DNA of 64,000 nucleotides. Origin: Novosphingobium sp. ERN07 (GTDB lineage Bacteria; Pseudomonadota; Alphaproteobacteria; Sphingomonadales; Sphingomonadaceae). Of the stretch, positions 36,957 to 46,665 are shown one piece after another. Within the stretch, counting starts at the first letter, position 1, and each line of letters starts with the position of its first letter. Location: assembly GCF_012641335.1 (NCBI RefSeq), contig NZ_JABAID010000004.1:181111-245110 (forward strand). Reading direction: 5' to 3'. The notes beneath the pieces were generated by a model, which ran no database searches, had not been told where the DNA came from, and saw only the letters and a program-made list of their open reading frames with translations. Position numbers and translations under genes: made by a program.

Positions 36957-38545
36957 CGGCGCAAATCCTTCAGAATGACTTGTGCTGAATTCCGGCCAGG
37001 AGCTCCCGTCACGCCCCCACCGGGGTGCGTGCCCGCGCCGCACAGATACAAACCGGCCACAGGCGTGCGGTAGCCCGACCAATCGGGGTGCGGGCGCATG
37101 AAGAACAACTGGGCGAGATTGAGATCCCCGTGGAAGATGTTGCCTTCGGTCAGTCCGTAGGTGCGCTCCAAATCCAGCGGTGTGATGACTTTACGTGCGA
37201 CGATGCTGCCAGGGACGTTGGGCGCGACCCGGCCAATCTGTTGCACCACCTGATCGCCGAGCGCTTCACGTCGCGAGTCCCAGTCCCCCTCTCGCAGCCG
37301 AAAAGGAACATACTGGACAAAGCAAGTGAGCATGGTGCGGTCCGACGGGCAGAGCGTGGGATCGACCAAACTTGGAACCACGCAATCGACCCACAGCTCG
37401 TCTGCCACTTCGCCGAACTTTGAGGCATCATAGCAGCGCTGCATAGCCTCCATGCTGCCCATGACCGAAAAGACCGCGCGTTCCGCCGGAGTGGCGTCGA
37501 GCGACATGCCCCTGATCGAAGGTGGCTCGCTCAGGACCATGTTCACCTTGGCCGAAGGACCGGCCATTTTGATGGCGGCGATGTCCGATCGAAATGTCGG
37601 GTCGAGATGTTCCGCGTCGACCAACCCAAGGAACGTTCGCTTTGGGTCCGCATTCGACACGACCGCCTTGGCGTGAAACACTCGGCCATCGACCAGCTCG
37701 ACGCCGGATGCCCGCCCGCCCTTTACGTAGATCCGCGCAACCTCTGCATTCGTGATGATTTCGGCGCCAAAGCCCCGGGCAGCGTTGGCCAGCGCATCGC
37801 TGACTGATCCCATCCCCCCGATAACATGGCCGCTGAAGCCCTGGATGCTATTATCACCACCGCCCAACAGGTGGAACAACAAGCCTAGGGTCGAGCCCGG
37901 ATCATATGGCCCCCCATGCTTGCCGTAAACGTTGTTGGCCAGAAAGAGCCGGTGCGTCTCCTCGCTTTCGAAGTGTCGCTCGAGAAATTCGGCGAGGGAG
38001 CCGGTCAGAAACCGCGTCATCGATGCAATTTCATCTCGCGAGATTCCCCAGAATTGGCGGGCCATTGATGCCAATTCCCCGAGCCGGTCGACCAAGCTCC
38101 CGCTCAGAGCCGGCGGAGGCTTGAGAAAGAACGGCTGCAGGTAGCGAGCGAGCGCCTTGAGTTGATGCTCGACCGCTACGAAGTTGTCGGCATCCTTCCG
38201 ACTGTAGGTCCGAAGGCTTGCCGCAGTCCGCAACGGATCGGACCAAAGCGTCACGAGGCCCTCATCGGATGTCGGCACATTAAGCGCCGGGTCGCATGCG
38301 ACCATTTTCAGCCCATGATCAGCGAGCCCCAGTTCCTTGACCACGGCGGGGGTAAGCATGCTGGCGATATACGAGCAAAATGACACACGGCACCCCGGCA
38401 TCACTTCCTCGGTCACGGCAGCCCCGCCCACAATTTGGCGACGCTCGAGGACCAGAACTCTTGCACCCGAACGGGCAAGATATGCGGCCGCAGTCAGACC
38501 GTTGTGACCACCGCCTACCACAATTGCATCGAAAAAATCGGTCAC
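36953..38545 (-). CDS. Phytoene-dehydrogenase-like FAD oxidoreductase (PYROXD2-like)
   Basis: A 530-residue flavoprotein. It begins with FDAIVVGGGHNGLTAAAYLARSGARVLVLERR and GGAAVTEEVMPGCRVSF and ends with LYLCGAGTHPGGGVTGAPGRNSAQVI, the FAD-binding ends of the carotenoid-desaturase/amine-oxidase superfamily. The frame is open to ATG 38590, but that ATG lies inside TetR-type site 4, so GTG 38545 is the more credible start. It heads an operon with soxBDAG whose genes all overlap. It may oxidise an amine or a carbon-carbon bond in the same pathway; the reaction is unknown. Confidence 0.85.
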   Translation of the reverse strand: MTDFFDAIVVGGGHNGLTAAAYLARSGARVLVLERRQIVGGAAVTEEVMPGCRVSFCSYIASMLTPAVVKELGLADHGLKMVACDPALNVPTSDEGLVTLWSDPLRTAASLRTYSRKDADNFVAVEHQLKALARYLQPFFLKPPPALSGSLVDRLGELASMARQFWGISRDEIASMTRFLTGSLAEFLERHFESEETHRLFLANNVYGKHGGPYDPGSTLGLLFHLLGGGDNSIQGFSGHVIGGMGSVSDALANAARGFGAEIITNAEVARIYVKGGRASGVELVDGRVFHAKAVVSNADPKRTFLGLVDAEHLDPTFRSDIAAIKMAGPSAKVNMVLSEPPSIRGMSLDATPAERAVFSVMGSMEAMQRCYDASKFGEVADELWVDCVVPSLVDPTLCPSDRTMLTCFVQYVPFRLREGDWDSRREALGDQVVQQIGRVAPNVPGSIVARKVITPLDLERTYGLTEGNIFHGDLNLAQLFFMRPHPDWSGYRTPVAGLYLCGAGTHPGGGVTGAPGRNSAQVILKDLRR

Positions 38546-38586
38546 GTGACTCGCCTGCCCTCTGGACTCTTGAAACAACCTCTCTA

Positions 38587-38604
38587 CCATACACTAGTGT
38601 TTGG
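38587..38604. promoter_or_regulatory. TetR-type operator site 4
   Basis: CCATACACTAGTGTTTGG, one mismatch in a 7+7 inverted repeat. It sits between the sox operon and the divergent MFS gene. It differs at one of 18 positions from the reverse complement of site 5 at 54264. Confidence 0.62.
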
Positions 38605-38622
38605 AGTTCGGAAGGTCAAAAT

Positions 38623-39774
38623 TTGCTTGGACGCTTCGCCTCGATTTCGGGAATGCTTGCGGGATCGCTGATTGCCGAGATTGGCGGTTATACGATGCCT
38701 TTTGTGGTTGGCGGCATAGTCAAGGCCTACGCGATTCCTGAAGGTTGGATCGGCTTCATCATTGCGGGGCAGATCGCCTGTGCATCGCTGGTATCGATTG
38801 GACTGGCGCCCTACCTGTTGCGTCTTGACCGAAGAAAGCTAGCTTTCGCAGGTGCGTTGCTGGTTTTGGCTGGCTATGCTGGCTCAGCATTGAGCCATGG
38901 CGCGGAGTTCCTCGTTGTGTCACGCTTGATAGGCGGGATCGGTGAGGGGCTGCTCTATGCTGCAATTGCCGCAACCGCTGCGGAAACCCCCAATGCGGAT
39001 AGAACGTTTGCTCTCATATGGGCCGCCGTCGTGGGATTGGCAGTAATGCTCTTTGTGACTTTGCCACTCTTGCCTGACTGGGCTGGTCCGCGCGGAATCT
39101 TCGTAGCCTTGGGCATTGTTGTGTTGGCCCTCGTCCCATTGCTCCGAAACATCCCTCCACGAGCCCAGGTGGTCGACACGACGGCGAAGCAACATCTTGC
39201 CACTATCGACGCCCGCGCGGTTACGCTGGGCCTTGTCGCTGCACTCCTCGCGATTTTGGCAAACGGATATTACTACTTCATTGAAGGTATCGCCCAATCT
39301 ATCGGTGTGACCGAAGCTCAAGCCGGCTATGCAATGGCTATCTCTGCTACTTGCTCTCTAGCCGGACCTGCCTTGGCGCATCGGCTTGGCACCCGGTTCG
39401 GAAGGACACCACCGTTGGTCCTTGGGTACCTGATAACCGGCTTAGGCGCCTATGCGGTTACCCATTCGGGCGACCAGACGATGCTTACAATTGCCATGTG
39501 CGTGTCCGGCACTGCCTATGTCTTCACTCTGCCATATCTTCTCGGCCTTGCTGCCGCCTCGGGTGGAGCGCCGCTCGCCGCGGTTGCGCGTGGAGGTCAG
39601 GGAATCGGAAGCGCATCAGCACCCGCGATTTCAGGGCTGATCCTGCTGAACGGAGGAACGTATCAGCAAATCGGAGCCTTGGCGCTTGGCTGTGCTGTAT
39701 TGGCTCTGCTCCCCCTACTTCTCTTCAGCAGGTCAATTGCCTCCAATTCCATTGCAGCTGGAGGCGACAGATAA
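38623..39774 (+). CDS. MFS transporter
   Basis: A 383-residue membrane protein with about twelve helices and the LLRLDRRKLAFAGALLVLAGY loop in the place of the MFS motif. The frame opens at 38380 inside the opposite gene, but TTG 38623 has GGAAGG seven bases upstream and follows operator site 4 directly, so this start is chosen. It is divergent from the sox operon and probably imports the substrate of that pathway or exports a product. The substrate is unknown. Confidence 0.8.
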   Translation: MLGRFASISGMLAGSLIAEIGGYTMPFVVGGIVKAYAIPEGWIGFIIAGQIACASLVSIGLAPYLLRLDRRKLAFAGALLVLAGYAGSALSHGAEFLVVSRLIGGIGEGLLYAAIAATAAETPNADRTFALIWAAVVGLAVMLFVTLPLLPDWAGPRGIFVALGIVVLALVPLLRNIPPRAQVVDTTAKQHLATIDARAVTLGLVAALLAILANGYYYFIEGIAQSIGVTEAQAGYAMAISATCSLAGPALAHRLGTRFGRTPPLVLGYLITGLGAYAVTHSGDQTMLTIAMCVSGTAYVFTLPYLLGLAAASGGAPLAAVARGGQGIGSASAPAISGLILLNGGTYQQIGALALGCAVLALLPLLLFSRSIASNSIAAGGDR

Positions 39775-40065
39775 GCCCAGGCTTTTTGGCTAAGCCGATC
39801 CATCAATCTGCAACAGGCTTCGGGCCGACTGTGTCGGCAAATCCGAGAGTGAGACGGAATTGCAGAACATGTCCGAAGGAACTGGGCGCAGGGTCCCTGA
39901 CGGAATGGCGGAAGGCATTGCGGCAATGCGTATTTTGAGAATCAGAAGAACTTGCTGTCGGCTTACCAAAGTGATTTCACCAAGTGCACTCGGACACGAG
40001 GACATCGCGAAACGCTCCCGTTCTGAACACTCTGCTTACTGACATGCAAGATACGGGGGGCAGGC
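39775..40065. other. Intergenic stretch with no recognised gene
   Basis: Short frames on both strands here match nothing I recognise, and no repeat or hairpin of note is visible. Confidence 0.4.
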
Positions 40066-41280
40066 TTGCGCAGGTCAATCACAATGCTGGTATTGGGCAG
40101 CGCAGGTACCACGCTGTTTCTGTTCCCGTTTCTGCATGAAATCTATTACGATCCCCTGCGTCTCGCTCTCGGCCAAACGAATGTGCAGATCGGCAGTCTT
40201 TCGTCGGCATATGGCCTGGCATCACTAATCGGCTACGTCCCGGGAGGCTGGCTTGCTGACAGGTTCAAGCCTCGCACTCTGCTTCCGATCGGGTTGATCG
40301 GAACCGGCATAGGTGGAGCGTTTTTCGCTTCGTTTCCGTCCTATCCATTCACCCTTCTCCTCTACGTGCTTTGGGGCGCCATGACCGTTGTGTGCTGGAG
40401 CACAATGATCCGCGCAACACGCGAATGGGCGGTCGCCGGGAGCCAGGGCCGCGCCTTTGGCCTGCTCGAAAGTGTCCGCGGCGTTACAGAAGGCGCTATT
40501 GGAGCGGCCGGAGTCGCGGTGTTTGCTTGGGCGGGAAGCACAAGCGGCGCGCTCGGCACGGTCATCATCGGCTTTGCCGTTTTGAACATCGCACTTGGGA
40601 TCATCGCGTTTTTCACGCTCGACCGCGCAGCACCGAGCGGCGCGAAATTGCAGGCAGCATCTTACAGCGGATGGCGGGAATTGCTCCCAAATCCAGACCT
40701 ATGGCTGATCTCGCTGATCGTCTTGAGCAGCTACACTGCCTACACGGCGCTCTATTATTTCACGCCCTATAGTTCGAGCATGCTGGAACTGTCGGTTGCG
40801 GCGGCAAGTGCCATTGCGGTTGGGAAGATTTGGCTCAAGCCAGTTGCAGCCATGGCGGCCGGCTTTGCAGCCGACCGTTGGGGAGTTTGGCAGACGGTGG
40901 TGTTCGCCTTCGCCATCCTCGTTGCAAGCATGATGACCTTTGCGATATCTCCGGGAACCGCAAAAAATGCCCCCATCATGATCGCAAACCTTGCATGCGC
41001 ATCGCTGGCTGTCTTCGCGATCCGAGGGGTCTATTTCGCGCTGATCGAGGAGTGCCGGATTCCCGAATCGAGCACTGGCTCAGCAACCGGTCTGATTTCG
41101 TTGGTCGGCTTTACGCCCGACATCTTCGTGCCCCCAGTTGCAGGTTTTCTCCTGGACAGTTTCCCAGGCGAGAGCGGCTACCGGATGCTCTTTGGAATCG
41201 TCGCATTGGCATGCGCGATGGGCTTGGCGACAACCGCTATGATCGGTCGGCGAGTTCGCTCGCGTACCCAGCAGGCGTAG
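40066..41280 (+). CDS. MFS transporter
   Basis: A 404-residue transporter with twelve predicted helices. GYVPGGWLADRFKPRTLLP is the canonical MFS loop 2-3 motif. It starts at TTG 40066 with a GGGGGG tract upstream; ATG 40084 is an alternative. IMIANLACASLAVFAIRGVYFALIEECRIP is in the C-terminal half. No substrate specificity can be read. It follows the first MFS gene after about 290 bases and converges on the LysR gene. Confidence 0.85.
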   Translation: MRRSITMLVLGSAGTTLFLFPFLHEIYYDPLRLALGQTNVQIGSLSSAYGLASLIGYVPGGWLADRFKPRTLLPIGLIGTGIGGAFFASFPSYPFTLLLYVLWGAMTVVCWSTMIRATREWAVAGSQGRAFGLLESVRGVTEGAIGAAGVAVFAWAGSTSGALGTVIIGFAVLNIALGIIAFFTLDRAAPSGAKLQAASYSGWRELLPNPDLWLISLIVLSSYTAYTALYYFTPYSSSMLELSVAAASAIAVGKIWLKPVAAMAAGFAADRWGVWQTVVFAFAILVASMMTFAISPGTAKNAPIMIANLACASLAVFAIRGVYFALIEECRIPESSTGSATGLISLVGFTPDIFVPPVAGFLLDSFPGESGYRMLFGIVALACAMGLATTAMIGRRVRSRTQQA

Positions 41281-41336
41281 CATGCGATGGGAAACCACAC
41301 ATAATGGGTATAGGCTTCAGGAGCGGCGGACCGACA

Positions 41337-42239
41337 CTAGGCCTGATGACCGCTGGCCTCTCCGCAAATGAAATCCCGGACCTGTCTGACGGCCTGCTTC
41401 TCCAGATTTTCCTTGGGGTAGACCAAGTAGTAGCTGCGGTCCTCGCCCAACGGGACGTCGAAAGGAACAACCAGACTGCCAGATTGAAGCTCGGCCTCGA
41501 TCAAGAAAGTTGGCAACAAGGCCGCGCCGGCTCCCGCAGCAACAGCCTGGGCTAACATCAAAAAGTGGGCCACACTGGTGGTGCTGGGAGGCTCCTCGTA
41601 AGGGACGGAAACAATTTCGAACCAGCGCTTCCAAGCATCCTTACGTCGCGACTGGACGAGCAGAGGGATGTTTCGGAGGTCACTCGGCGAGCGGATTGCG
41701 CGATCACGGACGAGCGCTGGAGCCACCACAGGTACGACACGTTCGCTGAAAAGGAGGTCATGTTGGGCATTCGGCCAGTCTGCTTGCCCGACATGGACAG
41801 CCAGATCGAAAGGCTCGACAGCAAAGTCGAATTCTTCAGATCGCGCGGAGATGTTTACCGTGAGGTCAGGGTGGAGAGCAGATAGCCGGCTCCAGCGCGG
41901 CGCGAGCCAACGCATGCCAAAACTGGGCAAGGTTGCAATTTCGACGATCCGCCCCCCAGGCGTGCTCATCAACTTGCCCGTTGCCCGTGCGATACGCCGG
42001 AGGGCAGGTTCGATTTCGCCCAGATAGGTCGTTCCCGCAGCATTCAGCACAACATTGCGTCCAACCCTGTCGAACAACTCACAACCGACCCAGCCCTCGA
42101 GCGAGGCAATCTGCCGGCTTACCGCGCCCTGTGTGAGGCCAGTTTCCCTTGCCGCTTGAGAAATCGTGCCGTGCCTCGCGGCAACAACGAACCCCAGTAG
42201 CATGGATAGAGGTGGAAGATGCTTGCGAGTCGATTCCAT
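41337..42239 (-). CDS. LysR family transcriptional regulator
   Basis: A 300-residue regulator with the N-terminal winged helix (HGTISQAARETGLTQGAVSRQIASLEGWVGCELFDRVGR) and a periplasmic-binding-protein-like effector domain, resembling the GcvA group. It is divergent from the M20 hydrolase and the ast genes, with a 200-base interval for shared control, so it is a likely regulator of arginine use. Its ligand is unknown. Confidence 0.9.
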   Translation of the reverse strand: MESTRKHLPPLSMLLGFVVAARHGTISQAARETGLTQGAVSRQIASLEGWVGCELFDRVGRNVVLNAAGTTYLGEIEPALRRIARATGKLMSTPGGRIVEIATLPSFGMRWLAPRWSRLSALHPDLTVNISARSEEFDFAVEPFDLAVHVGQADWPNAQHDLLFSERVVPVVAPALVRDRAIRSPSDLRNIPLLVQSRRKDAWKRWFEIVSVPYEEPPSTTSVAHFLMLAQAVAAGAGAALLPTFLIEAELQSGSLVVPFDVPLGEDRSYYLVYPKENLEKQAVRQVRDFICGEASGHQA

Positions 42240-42437
42240 TCACAAACCTCATATATCAGCGAAACGAAGTCGCTTGTGTTCTGGCTCCTGATTGCCGATC
42301 TCAATCAAAGGTTCAATCGCGGATCCATAGCCCTTGATTTGACATCCATGCTTGGGCCTGAAGTGCGACTCACTGAGCGGCGTTACCTGACTAATCATGT
42401 GGGGGCCGCATAAGGGAGGAAAAGCATTGCGGGCGCC

Positions 42438-43793
42438 ATGTTGCAACAAAGCCGCCCCATAAAGGCAAAGGCAAGTTGGAGATTGATTGTGGAGCAATGG
42501 CCATCCTGCACTCGACGGTTCCAGATCAGCGATGCCGATCAAGCAGTCCTGGATGCCGTCGCGAAGACAGGGCCGAACTTGGTTGCTCGTGCGATCGAGT
42601 GGTCGGAGATAAACAGCGGGAGTTCCAACCTGCTGGGGCTGGCCACAATGGCTGATTGCCTATTCGAAGTCCTAAGTGCCTTTGATGGTGATCTTGAAGC
42701 CATTTCGCTTGACGAAGCACTGCAGATAAACACGCGAGGCGAGGCTTGCGCTACACCGGCAGGGCAATCCCTCCTACTCCGATTGCGCCCCGAAGCACCC
42801 GTTCAGGTCGCGTTGACCGGACATTACGACACGGTCTTTCCCGCTGACAGTCCGTTTCAGGCAGTTCGACCGCTTGCCGATGGCAGCATCAACGGCCCCG
42901 GAATCGCCGACATGAAAGGCGGCATCAGTGTCATGCTGGGTGCGCTCGCCGCATTCGAGCGCCACCCGCTAGCTTCGCAGCTGGGCTTCCAGGTGCTTCT
43001 GTCCCCTGACGAAGAGACGGGCTCGATGGGCTCAGCCGCCTTGCTAGCCGAACTTGGTCGGAACTGCCACATAGGGCTTACCTACGAGCCTACACTTGTC
43101 GATGGTTCGCTCGTATCAGCACGAAAGGGGTCGGGGAATTACCACATCGCAATTTTTGGGCGGGCCGCGCACGCCGGTCGTGATTTCGCCAGCGGTCGAA
43201 ACGCGCTGGTCGCAGCTGCGCGTATCGCTACGAAGCTCGCAGATCTCAACGGAGTCCGGGACGGCGTCACCATCAATGTAGGTCGCATCGATGGGGGTGG
43301 TGCGCTGAATTCGGTTCCTGACCGTGCCGTGCTGCGACTCGACGTGCGAGTCCCTGACCAAGCGGGTGCGATCTGGATCGACGAGCAGGTGCGCATTGCG
43401 ACCGCCACAATGGAAGGAGGCGGCATATCCGTCCAGGTCCATGGCGGGGTACATCGTCCGGCGAAGCCATTCTTCAACGCCCAACAGGTCCTGTTTGGCC
43501 AGGTTCGCGAGTTGGGCGCACTACTTGACCTGTCAATCGGCTGGAAGCCATCCGGTGGCGTCTGCGAAGGCAACAATCTGCTTGCGCAGGGGCTCCCGGG
43601 AATCGACACACTAGGCGTTCGGGGTGGCGACATTCATAGTGAACAGGAGTTCGCCTGGCCTGAAAGTTTCGCAGAGCAGGCCCGGCTTTCAGCCCTGATA
43701 CTCTGCAAGCTCGCAAGCGCCGAGATCGATGCGCTCGCATTGCGGGCGCAACTGATCGCCGAGCAGGAAAATGACAGATTGTCAGCCGACTGA
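42438..43793 (+). CDS. M20 family metallohydrolase (possible AstE replacement)
   Basis: A 451-residue M20 (CPG2/ArgE-type) di-zinc hydrolase. GHYDTVFP, GPGIADMKGG, SPDEETGS, TYEPT and DIHSEQEF carry the metal ligands and the general-base Glu, and the middle holds the dimerisation lid. The ATG at 42438 opens the frame; GTG 42489, with GGAG upstream, may be the start. It is first in line before astC, astD, astB and astA on the same strand. The pathway's last step, splitting succinylglutamate, is normally done by AstE, an M14 enzyme missing here, and an M20 amidohydrolase could do it. This is inference from context. Confidence 0.85.
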   Translation: MLQQSRPIKAKASWRLIVEQWPSCTRRFQISDADQAVLDAVAKTGPNLVARAIEWSEINSGSSNLLGLATMADCLFEVLSAFDGDLEAISLDEALQINTRGEACATPAGQSLLLRLRPEAPVQVALTGHYDTVFPADSPFQAVRPLADGSINGPGIADMKGGISVMLGALAAFERHPLASQLGFQVLLSPDEETGSMGSAALLAELGRNCHIGLTYEPTLVDGSLVSARKGSGNYHIAIFGRAAHAGRDFASGRNALVAAARIATKLADLNGVRDGVTINVGRIDGGGALNSVPDRAVLRLDVRVPDQAGAIWIDEQVRIATATMEGGGISVQVHGGVHRPAKPFFNAQQVLFGQVRELGALLDLSIGWKPSGGVCEGNNLLAQGLPGIDTLGVRGGDIHSEQEFAWPESFAEQARLSALILCKLASAEIDALALRAQLIAEQENDRLSAD

Positions 43794-44014
43794 CTGAAGG
43801 ACTGCACCTTCTCGTCGTGCGCCAAGGCAGGATAATGCCGCTGATGACCTGCTTGCTCACCGAGCCGCGGCAGTATCACAACGTCAGCAGGTGTACCAGC
43901 TCCGAAAGACGGCCCAAACATTCCTTCTGGTAATTAATGCTAGCCTCTTTTTCGCTATTATCCGGCGAATGTTGGCATATTCTCATTACCTCAACTCGGT
44001 AAGGGGCTGCGAAT
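43794..44014. other. Intergenic stretch between the M20 hydrolase and astC
   Basis: About 220 bases, AT-richer towards its right end. It could hold the astC promoter; no repeat or gene was seen. Confidence 0.35.
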
Positions 44015-45226
44015 ATGATCTCTTCGGTGATGCCGGTCTATGCACCCGCGCCTATTGCACCCGTAAGGGGTTTCGGAAGCTGGTTGTTCGATGAGAATGG
44101 TTTAGAATGGCTCGACTGCATCGGGGGGGTCGCCGTCAACGCCTTGGGTCATTGCCATCCTGCACTTGTGGATGCATTGCAACGCCAGTCGGAACGCCTT
44201 TGGCATGTTGGCAACGGCTTGCAAATTCCCGGACAATCCCAGCTGGCAGAGCGCCTGATCGCCGCCACATTTGCAGATACGGCCTTTTTCGCCAACACTG
44301 GTACCGAGGCGATCGAATGCGCGATCAAGACTGCGCGCCGCCATTTTTCGGTCAAGGGCAATCATGAACGCGTCGACATCGTCGGCTTCCAAGGTTCGTT
44401 TCACGGCCGCACTTTCGCCGCGTTGAACGCTGCCGGCAATGCGGCCTATCTCGACGGCTTCGGCCCGCCAATGCAGGGCTTTTGTCATGCCGCCTTCGAC
44501 GAAGTCGCTGCCTGGGAGAAACTGGTAGCATCGCCCAGCACAGCGGCCGTGATCGTCGAACCCGTGCAGGGCGAAGGAGGCGCGCGAGCGCTCGATCCCA
44601 AGAAGTTGCGACACCTTCGCCGAGTCTGCTCGCGCAATGGCGTACTGCTTATCTTTGACGAAGTGCAGTGTGGAATGGGGCGCACCGGTCGTCTTTTTGC
44701 TCATCAGTGGATCAAGGACTGCGAGCCAGACATCATGGCTATTGCCAAGGCCCTTGGCGCAGGCTTTCCAGTCTCTGCCTGCCTCGCAACTGCGCAGGCC
44801 GCGATCGGTATGACTATTGGATCACATGGTTCGACATTTGGCGGTAATCCGCTTGCGATGGCCGTCGCGATCGCGGCCTTCGATGAGATAAGCAACGCAG
44901 AAACTCTCGATACCGTGAACCAGCGCGCTAAAGAATTCCGTGCCGGCCTTGAATCCATAACCGCTCGCTATCCGCACATAGTGCGCGAGATCCGTGGGCT
45001 CGGCCTCCTGATTGGTGTGCAGCTAGCAGTCGTCAATCGGGAGTTCATCAATCTTGCGCGCCAACAGAGACTCTTGATCACGGGTGGCGGAGACAATGTC
45101 GTGCGCCTCTTGCCGGCTCTCACCATTTCAGCACAGGAAGTGCGCGAGGTCCTCATTCGGTTCGAGCAGACCTGTGAGAAGGCAAGCGAACTACTTGCTG
45201 TTGACGCATTGCAGGTCGCAGTATGA
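44015..45226 (+). CDS. astC: Succinylornithine/acetylornithine transaminase
   Basis: A 403-residue class III aminotransferase. The segments FANTGTEAIECAIKTARRHF, FQGSFHGRTFAALNA and LIFDEVQCGMGRTGRLFAHQ match ornithine-type transaminases, and the PLP Lys is in AIAKALGAGFPVSACL. In this position it converts N2-succinylornithine to the glutamate semialdehyde with 2-oxoglutarate as acceptor. ATG 44015 has GGGG upstream. It overlaps astD by ATGA. Its family also includes ArgD, but the operon favours AstC. Confidence 0.88.
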   Translation: MISSVMPVYAPAPIAPVRGFGSWLFDENGLEWLDCIGGVAVNALGHCHPALVDALQRQSERLWHVGNGLQIPGQSQLAERLIAATFADTAFFANTGTEAIECAIKTARRHFSVKGNHERVDIVGFQGSFHGRTFAALNAAGNAAYLDGFGPPMQGFCHAAFDEVAAWEKLVASPSTAAVIVEPVQGEGGARALDPKKLRHLRRVCSRNGVLLIFDEVQCGMGRTGRLFAHQWIKDCEPDIMAIAKALGAGFPVSACLATAQAAIGMTIGSHGSTFGGNPLAMAVAIAAFDEISNAETLDTVNQRAKEFRAGLESITARYPHIVREIRGLGLLIGVQLAVVNREFINLARQQRLLITGGGDNVVRLLPALTISAQEVREVLIRFEQTCEKASELLAVDALQVAV

Positions 45227-46665
45227 CTAATTTCCGATCAGTGTGCCCGGCGACGGGAGAAACAGTTTGGGAAGGAAGGTCGGCGGGCCCGAAGGAAGTC
45301 GCTCTGGCCGTCGAACGTGCGAGGCGATCCTTCGATGGCTGGTCCGCTACGCCACTTTTCGAGCGAATTCGGCTCGTCGAGCGATACCGGCAGATGATAT
45401 CGGATCACGCAGAACGGCTCGCTGCGGCAATCGGCCGTGAGACCGGAAAGCCTTTGTGGGAAGGCCGCCAAGAAGTCGCATCCATGGCCAACAAGGTCGC
45501 GATTTCGATCCAGTCCCAAAGCGAGCGCGCTGGCGAGTCCGAGCGGGAGGCCGCATTCGGCCGGTCGGTGCTGCGCCACAGGCCGTATGGTGTAATGGCC
45601 GTCTACGGCCCATACAACTTTCCTGGCCATCTTCCCAACGGGCACTTCGTTCCGGCGCTCCTTGCGGGAAACACAATCGTCTTCAAGCCGTCGGAGGAAG
45701 CGCCCCTCGTTGGCGAAATCATTGATGGTCTGTTGCAAGAGGCTGGCCTGCCGGATGGTGTTTTCAACATTGTGCAGGGCGGGCGCGACACCGGCATCGC
45801 CCTCGCCGAATCCCGGATCGATGGCCTACTCTTTACTGGTTCGGCCGCTACCGGCGCACACCTTCGGCGCCAGTTCGTTGATCGTCCAGAAGTCATTCTT
45901 GCGCTCGAGCTCGGCGGCAACAATCCCCTGATCGCTTGGGACGGGATGCCGGACGCGGCAGCCTCAATCGTCGTGAGCTCCGCTTTCATCTCGGCCGGGC
46001 AACGCTGCTCGTGTGCGCGTCGCCTCATTATCCCGAAGGGTAGCGTCGGTGACGCAACGCTTGCAGCTGTCGTCGACTACGCGCAGCGTTTGTCGATCGG
46101 CAGCTGGGACGAAGCTCCGGAGCCAGCAATGGGACCGCTGGTATCCGCTCACGCTGCCGATCGCGTGCGCGCCGCCTATGATGCGCTGGTGGCATCCGGG
46201 GCGCGCGTGGTTTTGCCCTTGCTATCCCCGCCGGATCGTTCGGGTGCATTTCTGACTCCCGCAATCGTCGACGTAACGGACATGGAAGTCCCTGACCGGG
46301 AAATCTTCGGCCCACTTCTCCAGGTCATGCGAGTGCCTGACTTCGACACCGCTATCCGCGTCGCCAACAATACCGCCTTCGGACTGGCGGGGGGGCTGAT
46401 CTCTTCAGATCAATCCTTGTGGGATTGCTATGCGCTTCGCGCACGCGTCGGTGTGTGCAACTGGAACAGGCCCACGACCGGCGCCGCCGCGACGATGCCG
46501 TTCGGCGGGCTGGGTGCCTCGGGCAATCACCGGCCAAGCGCCTTTTACGCGGCTGATTATTGCGCCTATCCGGTCGCCAGCTTCGAAGCAGAAGCAGTGA
46601 TCGACCAAACCAGCGACATTCGCGGCCTGCGATCAGCCCGAAGGGATCATTCCAATGGTGCGTGA
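45223..46665 (+). CDS. astD: N-succinylglutamate 5-semialdehyde dehydrogenase
   Basis: A 480-residue aldehyde dehydrogenase. The catalytic Cys is in SAGQRCSCARR and the general-base Glu in LELGGNNPL. GVMAVYGPYNFPGHLPNGHF and the close of the protein, CNWNRPTTGAAATMPFGGLGASGNHRPS, are typical of AstD. It oxidises succinylglutamate semialdehyde with NAD to succinylglutamate, the fourth step of the arginine succinyltransferase pathway. It overlaps astC and astB. Confidence 0.93.
   Translation: MTNFRSVCPATGETVWEGRSAGPKEVALAVERARRSFDGWSATPLFERIRLVERYRQMISDHAERLAAAIGRETGKPLWEGRQEVASMANKVAISIQSQSERAGESEREAAFGRSVLRHRPYGVMAVYGPYNFPGHLPNGHFVPALLAGNTIVFKPSEEAPLVGEIIDGLLQEAGLPDGVFNIVQGGRDTGIALAESRIDGLLFTGSAATGAHLRRQFVDRPEVILALELGGNNPLIAWDGMPDAAASIVVSSAFISAGQRCSCARRLIIPKGSVGDATLAAVVDYAQRLSIGSWDEAPEPAMGPLVSAHAADRVRAAYDALVASGARVVLPLLSPPDRSGAFLTPAIVDVTDMEVPDREIFGPLLQVMRVPDFDTAIRVANNTAFGLAGGLISSDQSLWDCYALRARVGVCNWNRPTTGAAATMPFGGLGASGNHRPSAFYAADYCAYPVASFEAEAVIDQTSDIRGLRSARRDHSNGA

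Noticed and set aside
39790..40042. Short frames on both strands between the two MFS genes
   Set aside because: Neither resembles a known family and neither has a convincing ribosome-binding site.
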